Shown: positions 6,742 through 12,357 of the stretch, piece after piece
How positions within the stretch are numbered: the stretch's first letter is position 1
Layout of the letters: the number at the start of each line of letters is the position of its first letter
Assembly (NCBI GenBank): GCA_002383325.1
Contig: DFYJ01000001.1
Coordinates: 8,739-21,095 of the forward strand
Length of the DNA stretch: 12,357 bases
Direction: 5' to 3'
Source: Candidatus Aminicenantes bacterium UBA4085
GTDB taxonomy: Bacteria; Acidobacteriota; Aminicenantia; Aminicenantales; UBA4085
The notes under the pieces: generated by a model
What the model was told of the DNA's origin: nothing
Seen by the model: the letters and a program-made list of their open reading frames with translations, nothing else
Database searches by the model: none
Position numbers and translations under genes: made by a program

Positions 6742-7697
6742 TGCCGCCTCTCTCCCCTGTCGTCCCGGCCCGCTTCGCGGCGGGTCCAGGGTTGGGATTG
6801 CACGATTCCGATCAGGGCGCCGAAGGCCCGCCCGATGTAATACGGACGCCCTGTCCGCGCCGCCATAGCCAGGCTGATGGCGATCCTCAAGACCAGGGTC
6901 AGACAGCATCGAGCCACCGACAGCTCGGGATTCTTGCGGACGAAATAGAGCCTGTTGCGGGCTTCGCGCCGGCCGAAGGTGAATCCGCTTCCCCGTCCAT
7001 GCGGAGCATGGATGTGCTCGTAGTCGGCCCCGGCCACGACGGCCAGGCGATAGCGCTTGCCGACCCGGTAGCTGAAGTCGAGGTCCTCCAGGTAGCTGTA
7101 GCCCCCGAACCATTCGTCGAAAGCGTAAGAGGCGAAGACTTCGCGCCTCCAGACCGAGGCGCCCGTCCCCAGCCAACGGACGTCCAGGGTCCGGTCCACG
7201 CGGCCGACCAGGACCTGGAAGCCGGAGGCCAGGACCTGGCCCGGCCGGCCGCTGTAGATCCCCAGGCGCTCGACCCAGGGGAGGCCCTTCAAGCCCGCGG
7301 CGAAGGCCTGCGGCGCGTTGAGCATGTTGAAGGAAGCCCCGCCCAGATCCGCTCCGGCCCCGGCCAGGAAGGCCTCCATGCGAGCCACCGCTCCGGGGGC
7401 CAGGACCGCGTCGTCATCCAGGAAGCCGATCCAGATCGCGGCGGGATCGACCAGGCTCAAGCCCCGGTTCCTCTGCCGCGTGGCCGAGGGGGGAAGACAG
7501 CGCTCGTAGCGGATGCGGAGTCCGGCCCAGGCGGGCCGCTCGACGATCCCGCGGACCGACGGCTCGCCGCCGTCGACGATGACGACCTGTTCCGGGAGGA
7601 GGGACTGTCCGGCCAGGCTCCAGAGCAGCCGCTCCAGCTCGGCCGGCCGGTCCTTGGTGGCCACGACGAAAGCGAAGCGAGCCCGCTCAGCCGCCAT
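6738..7697 (-). CDS. GT2 family glycosyltransferase
   Basis: This is a 319-residue GT-A fold enzyme. FAFVVATKDRPAELERLLWSL at 8-28 is the standard nucleotide-binding beginning of GT2 enzymes, followed by VVIVDGG (38-44). The DXD-type metal/nucleotide site is GFLDDDA at 91-97. GTGASVWRREVF (178-189) and YLEDLDFSYRVG (202-213), with the Glu-Asp at 204-205 as likely catalytic base, close the domain. Residues 261-300 form a hydrophobic, Arg-punctuated segment that probably holds the protein on the membrane surface, and the extreme C-terminus is strongly charged. It likely transfers one sugar (rhamnose or similar is common for the class, but nothing here proves it). The start codon overlaps the previous gene by 11 bases, with GGGAGG about six bases upstream of it. 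Confidence 0.9.
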   Translation of the reverse strand: MAAERARFAFVVATKDRPAELERLLWSLAGQSLLPEQVVIVDGGEPSVRGIVERPAWAGLRIRYERCLPPSATRQRNRGLSLVDPAAIWIGFLDDDAVLAPGAVARMEAFLAGAGADLGGASFNMLNAPQAFAAGLKGLPWVERLGIYSGRPGQVLASGFQVLVGRVDRTLDVRWLGTGASVWRREVFASYAFDEWFGGYSYLEDLDFSYRVGKRYRLAVVAGADYEHIHAPHGRGSGFTFGRREARNRLYFVRKNPELSVARCCLTLVLRIAISLAMAARTGRPYYIGRAFGALIGIVQSQPWTRREAGRDDRGERRQ

Positions 7698-8868
7698 GGC
7701 ACGCCTCCCGGAATTCTTCGCCGGCCCACCGGATGCCCTCGACGAATCCGCTCAACGCGAACTTGGCCGCCTGGCGGCGGAGATGCTCGCGCAAGGCCCG
7801 CTGAAGCCCGGCGTCGGCGAGAACGCGGACGATCTTGGCGGCCGCGTCGGCCGGCGAGTCGAAGACCAGATCGGGATGGTCGACGATCTCGACCTGGCCG
7901 CCGCTTCGCGGCACCCAGACGATCAGACCGGCCTTGACCATTTCAGCGGCCGACATCCCGAACGGCTCGTGCCTGCGGCCGGACAGACCGTAGCGGTGGC
8001 CGAGAAGGTATTCCCTTTTGGCCTCCCCGTAGACGGGGCCTTCCAGGCTCAGCCAGCCCCGCGCCTCCCGGGCCCTGGCCTCGAGGCGGCGGCCATAGCC
8101 GTCGTCGGGAACGCGGCCCAGGACGTGGAGATGGACGTCGCATCCGGCTCGCCGCACGTCCGCCGTGATGTCGGCCAGATCCTCGATTCTCTTCTCGGGC
8201 ACGATCCGGCCGACGGTCACGAATCCGTCGGTCCTGTTCTCCCAAGCCACGTCCGGATCGGGCCCGACGACGGGCGGGTAGACGACCTCGGACTCGATCC
8301 CGAACGCCTCGGCCATCAGGTCCCGGCTCCAGCGCGAATTGGCCAGCGTCAGGTTCCGCCTCCATCCGCCGCGGGACTGCCGGGCCAGCTTCCGGGCCGC
8401 GCCCAGGTAGAGGCGCTTGCCGAGCGGTGAGCGCCGCCGAGCGGCTCGCCAATTCTCGGGATCGTCGAGCATGGCCCGGCGCAGGGAGTCGTCGAACGAG
8501 AAGTCGGAGATGTACTGCAGGCCGCGGCGGCCGAAGTCCATAACGTTGTAGGAGGAGAAGAGCAGGTCATAGACGGGCCACCGCGGGCGGACGGCCCGGG
8601 CCGCCAGGGCGGCTCGCAAGGCGTCGCCCCGCCGCCGCAACAGCCTCGGGAGGGGGACCTGGATCAGCCCGACTCCGGCGCGGCTCAAGCTCGTGCCGTA
8701 GGCCGCATCCAGGCGCTCGAGAGGCGTCGAGCCCATGGTCAGAATGTCGACGTCGAAGTCATGGGCCAGGGCCTGGGCGGCCCACAGGGTTACGGATTCC
8801 GAACCGCCGCCTTCGATGAGCCAGGGGTGATAAACAGCGGCTCGGGGACGCCCCGAACGGTCTCTCAT
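7687..8868 (-). CDS. GT4 glycosyltransferase with ALG11-like C-terminal motif
   Basis: This is a 393-residue GT-B enzyme. The N-terminus runs AAVYHPWLIEGGGSESVTLWAA (10-31), the glycine-rich acceptor-side loop of GT4 enzymes. The donor domain carries TLANSRWSRDL (174-184), VVYPPV (195-200), FVTVGRIVPEKRIEDL (216-231) and the catalytic site HEPFGMSAAEMVKAG (300-314), a clear E-x7-E with Glu301 and Glu309. The form of this motif (E-x-FG followed by AE-M-x-AG) resembles the ALG11-like branch, whose eukaryotic member adds mannose; substrate assignment by that likeness is only suggestive. It begins at 8868 with an ATGA overlap of the upstream gene's stop, and only a weak GAGGCGAGG precedes it. The N-terminal ten residues are basic. 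Role by context: addition of one sugar to the repeat unit. Confidence 0.9.
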   Translation of the reverse strand: MRDRSGRPRAAVYHPWLIEGGGSESVTLWAAQALAHDFDVDILTMGSTPLERLDAAYGTSLSRAGVGLIQVPLPRLLRRRGDALRAALAARAVRPRWPVYDLLFSSYNVMDFGRRGLQYISDFSFDDSLRRAMLDDPENWRAARRRSPLGKRLYLGAARKLARQSRGGWRRNLTLANSRWSRDLMAEAFGIESEVVYPPVVGPDPDVAWENRTDGFVTVGRIVPEKRIEDLADITADVRRAGCDVHLHVLGRVPDDGYGRRLEARAREARGWLSLEGPVYGEAKREYLLGHRYGLSGRRHEPFGMSAAEMVKAGLIVWVPRSGGQVEIVDHPDLVFDSPADAAAKIVRVLADAGLQRALREHLRRQAAKFALSGFVEGIRWAGEEFREACHGG

Positions 8869-10061
8869 GGCCGCCTCGCCTCGGCGTAGAATCGCTCATA
8901 GGCCGGGAAGACGACATCCCAAGAAAAGGCCGCCGCGGTCGCTGCGGCCAGGCCGGCCCGGTTCGGGGGTTCGGCCAGGGCCCGCTTGATCTTCTCGGCC
9001 AGCCCGGCGGCCGTTCCCGCCGCGGCGTCGAAGGGAAGTCCCGCATCCGGCCCTAAGATCTCCCGAAGCTCCTCGACGGCCGGGCCGAATCCCACGACCG
9101 GCGTCCCCGCGGCCAGGGATTCGAGGAAGACGAGAGGGAACGCCTCGGAGCGGCTCGGCAGAACGAAGACATCCGCCTCCCGGTAAGCCTCGATCATCCC
9201 GCGGCATGGGAGCAGCGGGCGAACCTCTCCCCGGATGCCGGCCGCGCTCATGGCGCGCCGGGCCCAGCCGCCGGCCTTTGGCTCCGTGATCACGAACAGC
9301 TCGGCGCCGGCCCGGAGTTCCCGATCGCCGGCAAAGGCCTGGACGAGGATCTCCAGGCCCTTGCGGGTCAAGGCGTCAACGCCGGCTACAAACAGGACGC
9401 GTTTCCGGCCGCTCCCAGGCCGGGGGGCGTCCCCTACCCGAGGCCAGGGCCTGACCGGGTTTCGGATGATCCGCTTCAGGCCGCTAAAAACGAGGCCGAG
9501 CTCATCTTGGCGATCGGCGCAATGTCGCGAGACGGCGATGACGCCGGCGGCCAAGCGGGCCGTCTCGCGAACCTTCTCCAGATCTCCATCGCCGCGCAGG
9601 TCCTGCCAGAAGCCGTGATCGGTCAGGACGACGGGGAGCTCATGGGGCAGCTCGCCCAACCCCGGCCCGGCCGGATGGGACAGAGGGTGGATATGGACGA
9701 TATCCGGACGAATGGCCTCGATCGCTTCATTGATCCTCTCGGTCCAGGACAGGATGGAGAGGCGGTCCCGCCAGCCGCGGCTGGCCAGGAAGTCCGACGG
9801 CGGGCGTTTCGGCCCCCAGGCCGCCCAGCTTCCGGAGAGGATTCGCCGCAAGCGCGAGCGGGTGGCATCGATTAAGCGAACGCCCCGGGCCGCTGCCGGC
9901 GCGCCGGGCCGCAGGGGGGCCAGAACGGCGGTCTCGAAGCCGCGGGCCGCGGCTTGCTCGGCCAGATCCAAAACGTGACAAGCCACGCCGCAAGCGATCG
10001 AGCCTCCGGCTTCAGGCGGGACGAGACCGACCAGGAGCAGGCGCGGCCGGACAGGGCTCAT
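8865..10061 (-). CDS. GT4 glycosyltransferase
   Basis: This is a 398-residue GT-B enzyme. The N-terminal domain begins LLLVGLVPPEAGGSIACGVA (8-27), with the donor/acceptor glycine loop, and includes RPDIVHIHPLSHPAG (118-132) and VVLTDHGFW (144-152), a His-containing region usual near the GT4 active site. The C-terminal domain begins at KRVLFVAGVDALTRKGLEILVQAF (220-243) and contains ADVFVLPSRSEAFPLVFLES (296-315) with E306 and E314 forming the E-x7-E pair, then LAAGTPVVGF (316-325). No signal peptide or strong membrane segment is seen. It likely extends the lipid-linked oligosaccharide at the cytoplasmic membrane; the sugar is unknown. The start at 10061 is chosen because it overlaps the flippase stop as ATGA and gives the canonical family N-terminus; the frame stays open to 10400, but over the flippase gene. 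Confidence 0.9.
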   Translation of the reverse strand: MSPVRPRLLLVGLVPPEAGGSIACGVACHVLDLAEQAAARGFETAVLAPLRPGAPAAARGVRLIDATRSRLRRILSGSWAAWGPKRPPSDFLASRGWRDRLSILSWTERINEAIEAIRPDIVHIHPLSHPAGPGLGELPHELPVVLTDHGFWQDLRGDGDLEKVRETARLAAGVIAVSRHCADRQDELGLVFSGLKRIIRNPVRPWPRVGDAPRPGSGRKRVLFVAGVDALTRKGLEILVQAFAGDRELRAGAELFVITEPKAGGWARRAMSAAGIRGEVRPLLPCRGMIEAYREADVFVLPSRSEAFPLVFLESLAAGTPVVGFGPAVEELREILGPDAGLPFDAAAGTAAGLAEKIKRALAEPPNRAGLAAATAAAFSWDVVFPAYERFYAEARRP

Positions 10062-11653
10062 GATCCGCCCCCCCGGCTCCGGCGGAGCCGGCCCGGCACG
10101 CCCCGCAGCCATTCCCTCTCCTCTTTGTCCAGAACCCAGAGCCACAGAAGATGGCCGAAGCACGATCCCGCGATCAGGACGGCCGCCGGCACGGGCAGGA
10201 CAGCGGATAAGGCTCCGCCCGCAGCGGCAAAGGCCGCCAGAGCCGCGACGACCCGCCCCGCCCCGGCCCGCAACAGCGAGCCGGCGCTGGTCAAACCGAG
10301 CCTGCGGACGGCCAGGAAGAGAAGGACCGCCTGCAGGCCGAGGTGGATCAGCCAGGCCGCCGCCGCGCCCTCGATCCCGGCCAGCTTGATTCCCCCCCAA
10401 AGGAGGGGCAGGTAGATGACGAGCAGCAGGATGTGGATGCGAGCCGGCAGGTCCGTCCGCCCGATGCCCTGAAGCAGGGTGAAGGCGACATAAGTAAAGG
10501 ACAGGAAGAGGAAGCTGGCCGCGATCAGCTGTAGAACGAGGCTACTGCGGGCCGGAAACTCCCCGCCCAGCCACAGACGCAGGATCGGCCGGGCCAGGAG
10601 GATGACCAGGACGGACACCGAGCCCGTGACCGCGGTCACGACCTTGACCGAGCGGGCAAACAGGGCCCGGATCTTGTCCCAGGCCTGGCCTCCCTCCAGG
10701 AGGCTGAAGACCGGGAAGAGGGTCGTGACCAGGCTGCTGGGCAGGATGCCCATCCGGGCCACCGCTTCGTAGGGCGCCGTGTAGAAGGCTACGTCGTGCA
10801 TGGACAGGAGGGCGCCGATGGCGAAGCGATCGAGGTTCTCTAGGATCGCGCCGACGAAGCTGGAGACCGTGGCCCAGCCGCCGAAGGACAGCAGCGGGCG
10901 CAGCCTCCGGGCGACGAAGGCGGGCCGGCCGCGAAGGACCGGGAAGACGCGGAAGGACAGAAGAATCCAGACGACGAGCGTGGCCGTGCGGAAGACGAGA
11001 AGGAGAACGACGATCCCGACCAGGGATTTCCAGAACAGAAGCGCCGCCAGCGGCACCAGGTAGTTGGCCGAGCTGGAGGGGATCTTGACGGCGTTGACGA
11101 GGTCGAAGCGCTGGGCCGCTTCCAGGACGCCGCGGAAGGAGGCCGCGACCATGACGACCGGCAGGGACAGGGCCATCAGGTAGAACGCGGTTCGGGCTTC
11201 GGCCTGGAGGGCCGGCGGAATGGACAGGATCCGGTCGACCAGGAGAGGCGTCAGGAAGGCCAGCAGGGCCGTTCCGACGAGCGACAGCCCGAGCTGCATC
11301 AGGACCGTCGTCCAGAGATACTCGGGAATGTCCCGCTGCTCTCCGCGGCCGATGGCGTCGGCGATGAATCGGATCGTGGCCCGCCCCAGGCCGAGGTCGA
11401 GGAAGCTGAAGTAGCCCATGACCACCCAGACGAGGGAGAGCACGCCGAACCGCTCCGTCCCCAGGCCGCGGATGATAAACGGCAGGGAGACCAGGCCAAA
11501 GACGAGAGGCAGGCCATAGCCGAGGAGGTTGAGGATGGTATGGCGGGCCAGACGGCTGGCGCCCAAGCCGGGCATCTCCGTCCGCGCCCCCGGCGGCGCC
11601 GGGGGCATGCTGCCGCCCGCGGCTCCCTGGCTCTCTTTCAATCGCAGCTCCAT
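10058..11653 (-). CDS. wzx: Wzx-type polysaccharide flippase (MOP superfamily)
   Basis: This is a 531-residue polytopic membrane protein with about 12-14 hydrophobic helices and the size usual for Wzx/PST flippases. After a polar, Pro/Gly/Ala-rich leader (1-33), the first helix region ILNLLGYGLPLVFGLVSLPFI (40-60) is followed by IRGLGTERFGVLSLVW (61-76) and FLDLGLGRATIRF (84-96), the classic start of the family. The central SFGGWATVSSFVGAILENLDRFAIG matches the second half of the inverted-repeat fold. It moves undecaprenyl-linked repeat units to the periplasmic face of the inner membrane. It is the first gene of the operon. The start at 11653 has GGAGG on the coding strand, but at about 13 bases, which is far; Met16 and Met27 are in-frame alternatives and would trim only the polar leader. 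A basic C-terminal tail (about 510-531) is predicted cytoplasmic. Confidence 0.92.
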   Translation of the reverse strand: MELRLKESQGAAGGSMPPAPPGARTEMPGLGASRLARHTILNLLGYGLPLVFGLVSLPFIIRGLGTERFGVLSLVWVVMGYFSFLDLGLGRATIRFIADAIGRGEQRDIPEYLWTTVLMQLGLSLVGTALLAFLTPLLVDRILSIPPALQAEARTAFYLMALSLPVVMVAASFRGVLEAAQRFDLVNAVKIPSSSANYLVPLAALLFWKSLVGIVVLLLVFRTATLVVWILLSFRVFPVLRGRPAFVARRLRPLLSFGGWATVSSFVGAILENLDRFAIGALLSMHDVAFYTAPYEAVARMGILPSSLVTTLFPVFSLLEGGQAWDKIRALFARSVKVVTAVTGSVSVLVILLARPILRLWLGGEFPARSSLVLQLIAASFLFLSFTYVAFTLLQGIGRTDLPARIHILLLVIYLPLLWGGIKLAGIEGAAAAWLIHLGLQAVLLFLAVRRLGLTSAGSLLRAGAGRVVAALAAFAAAGGALSAVLPVPAAVLIAGSCFGHLLWLWVLDKEEREWLRGVPGRLRRSRGGGS

Positions 11654-11666
11654 ATCCGCTCGTCCG

Positions 11667-11679
11667 CCTCCGTGGGAGG
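11667..11679 (-). promoter_or_regulatory. Short hairpin that can hide the flippase ribosome binding site
   Basis: On the minus strand CCTCC, a CAC loop and GGAGG form a 5-base-pair stem. The GGAGG half (11671-11667) is the best Shine-Dalgarno match for the ATG at 11653, 13 bases away. Pairing would lower ribosome access. The stem is short, so this is suggestive only. Confidence 0.3.
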
Positions 11680-11690
11680 ATGGACGCGGT

Positions 11691-11714
11691 CATCCCGGAT
11701 GGCGGTCCGGGACG
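11691..11714 (-). promoter_or_regulatory. Leader hairpin, 7-9 base pairs
   Basis: TCCCGGA at 11693-11699 and TCCGGGA at 11706-11712 are perfect reverse complements with a 6-base loop (11700-11705). On the minus-strand RNA the stem extends by one G-U and one C-G pair. There is no T-run after it, so it is not a standard Rho-independent terminator. Confidence 0.4.
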
Positions 11715-11766
11715 GCCGCATCCATTTTGGGGGAAGCCCGGGGCGGCCACAATCGTCCGGCCGGAT

Positions 11767-11796
11767 GAAAGGGGGGGTGATAAAAGCCCCCCTCCC
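11767..11796 (-). promoter_or_regulatory. G-run/C-run hairpin in the operon leader
   Basis: GAAAGGGGGG (11767-11776) and CCCCCCTCCC (11787-11796) pair on the minus-strand RNA as a 10-base-pair stem with two G-U pairs and a 10-base loop. It is probably the most stable structure in the leader. On the minus strand it is followed by ATCCGGCC and not by a T-run, so a classic terminator is unlikely. The adjoining G tracts could also stack on themselves. Confidence 0.4.
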
Positions 11797-11831
11797 TTCA
11801 CCCGCAAAGGTGACCACGGCCGGCGGAGTCT

Positions 11832-11860
11832 TTGACAAACTTTCCCGGGGCGATTATAAA
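11832..11860 (+). promoter_or_regulatory. Predicted sigma70-type promoter of the plus-strand gene
   Basis: TTGACA (11832-11837), a perfect -35 box, is followed after 17 bases by TATAAA (11855-11860), a 5-of-6 match to the -10 box. Transcription would start near 11866-11868, only about eight bases before the ATG at 11875. It stands in an AT-rich island that contrasts with the GC-rich surroundings. Confidence 0.6.
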
Positions 11861-11881
11861 TAACTCGGCATGCCATGAGAA
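11853..11881 (-). promoter_or_regulatory. Predicted promoter of the polysaccharide operon (minus strand)
   Basis: A perfect TATAAT (11858-11853) is preceded after 17 bases by TTCTCA (11881-11876), a 4-of-6 match to the -35 consensus. Its -10 box overlaps the -10 box of the plus-strand promoter. The -35 box sits inside the first codons of the divergent gene at 11875. Transcription would start near 11846. The -10 is strong, the -35 weak. Confidence 0.45.
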
Positions 11882-12357
11882 GACGAAGCTCCGCTCTCCT
11901 CTTGACCGCGGCCGCGCTCGCCTGGCTGGCCGGCGCCTTGGCCGCCGCGCAGGATGCTTCCCGCGTCGATCCCTTCTACACCCGTTCCCTGGCCACCGGG
12001 GAGGCCCAGTTCCGAAGCAAGGCCTTCGGCCCGGCGGCATCAAGCCTGGAGATCGCCGCCTTCGGCCTGCATGCGCGTCCGGCCGACCTCGGCCGGGCCA
12101 GGCTCTTGCTGGGCCTGTGCCGCAGCTTCCTGGGGACCAAGGAGAAGATCGAACCCGAGCTGAGGGCCGCCGCGGCGCTGCTGGGCCAGGCCGGCCTGGC
12201 CCAAGCCGAGCTGCCCGATTGGGCCCGGACCGAATTGGCCAAGCTCCTGAAAGCCTACAAGATCGAGGCCTCGGCTCCCCTCGCGGCCTACCCCTCCACC
12301 GCCGCGGCGTCCCAGCCGCGCTCCGGACCGCCGGCCGTCATCGAAGCGCCCCGGCCC
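11875..12357 (+). CDS. Secreted helical-repeat (TPR-like) protein, C-terminus beyond window edge (partial)
   Basis: The frame is open from the ATG at 11875 to the last base (161 codons) without a stop. Residues 1-25 form a clear signal peptide: MRRRSS, a hydrophobic Leu/Ala core, and an ALAAAQ end. The mature part opens with DPFYTRSLATGEAQF and AFGPAASSLEIAAFGL, helix pairs with the small-residue spacing of tetratricopeptide-like repeats, then ARLLLGLCRSFLGTKEKIE and a further Ala/Leu helix. From about residue 130 it becomes an Ala/Pro/Ser-rich linker (SAPLAAYPSTAAASQP and onward), so another domain probably follows. I do not recognise the family; function is unknown. It is transcribed away from the polysaccharide operon and shares its control region. 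No Shine-Dalgarno precedes the start; with the predicted promoter the mRNA would be almost leaderless. An ATG at 11870 is in another frame and stops at once. Confidence 0.75.
   Translation, partial: MRRRSSALLLTAAALAWLAGALAAAQDASRVDPFYTRSLATGEAQFRSKAFGPAASSLEIAAFGLHARPADLGRARLLLGLCRSFLGTKEKIEPELRAAAALLGQAGLAQAELPDWARTELAKLLKAYKIEASAPLAAYPSTAAASQPRSGPPAVIEAPRP

Larger units (their letters stand above)
11654..11847 (-). promoter_or_regulatory. Untranslated leader of the polysaccharide operon with several inverted repeats
   Basis: No coding sequence is convincing here on either strand. If the minus-strand promoter at 11853-11881 is used, about 190 bases of leader RNA precede the flippase start. 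The stretch holds a G-run/C-run hairpin (11767-11796), a compact hairpin at 11691-11714, and a small hairpin at 11667-11679 that covers the Shine-Dalgarno of the flippase gene. TCACC/GGTGA repeats at 11775-11813 offer alternative pairings with the first hairpin. No known riboswitch class was recognised. Confidence 0.4.

Noticed and set aside
5686..7937. Two long overlapping plus-strand frames opposite the GT4 and GT2 genes
   Set aside because: They overlap each other and well-supported genes, have no domain signature, and have no ribosome binding site or promoter that stands out.
11767..11803. Rho-independent terminator in the divergent region
   Set aside because: The stem is stable, but neither strand has a T-run after it and no gene ends nearby.
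10542..11876. 444-codon minus-strand frame over the flippase gene and leader
   Set aside because: It is a second frame of the flippase gene. Its product is Pro/Arg/Gly-rich with no membrane helices, whereas the flippase frame shows the full family pattern.
1..12357. CRISPR arrays, tRNA or rRNA genes, insertion sequences, attachment sites
   Set aside because: I saw no spaced direct-repeat array, no tRNA-like cloverleaf with CCA end, no transposase or integrase motif and no terminal inverted repeats. Base composition is even apart from the two AT-rich promoter islands.

Overview
The window is a GC-rich bacterial chromosome segment that is almost entirely one polysaccharide biosynthesis operon on the minus strand. 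It encodes an outer-membrane beta-barrel with a signal peptide, a Wzx-type flippase and a Wzy-type polymerase, so the host should be a diderm (Gram-negative) bacterium. The composition and the secreted repeat-like protein on the right fit Acidobacteriota/Aminicenantes-like or deltaproteobacterial lineages, but that placement is only an impression and no marker gene here settles it.

Layout, in the direction of transcription (right to left): a divergent control region (about 11654-11881); a flippase (10058-11653); two GT4 glycosyltransferases (8865-10061, 7687-8868); a GT2 glycosyltransferase (6738-7697); a third GT4 enzyme (5458-6741); an O-antigen polymerase/ligase-family membrane protein (4238-5461); a WbuB/WcaI-like GT4 enzyme (3003-4241); a short PglC-like phosphoglycosyl transferase (2359-3006); a geranylgeranyl-reductase-family flavoprotein (1097-2320); and an outer-membrane beta-barrel cut by the left edge (1-1077). 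The first eight genes are joined by overlaps: six 4-base ATGA stop/start overlaps and one 11-base overlap. The only real gap among them and the flavoprotein is 38 bases before the flavoprotein, and it holds a good sigma70-type promoter. On the plus strand a secreted repeat-like protein begins at 11875 and runs off the right edge.

Working model: the phosphoglycosyl transferase loads the first sugar phosphate on a polyprenyl phosphate at the inner face of the cytoplasmic membrane. The five glycosyltransferases extend the unit, Wzx flips it, and Wzy polymerises it in the periplasm. The beta-barrel is a candidate for the outer-membrane step. No chain-length regulator, OPX/Wza protein, tyrosine kinase or nucleotide-sugar enzyme is seen, so those must lie beyond the left edge or elsewhere. 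The unusual member is the isoprenoid-reductase-type flavoprotein between the lipid-linked initiating enzyme and the barrel.

The most notable non-coding features are an AT-rich element at 11853-11860 that reads as a -10 box on both strands, a structured leader of about 190 bases in front of the flippase, and the internal promoter before the flavoprotein, whose -10 box overlaps the apparent ATG start.
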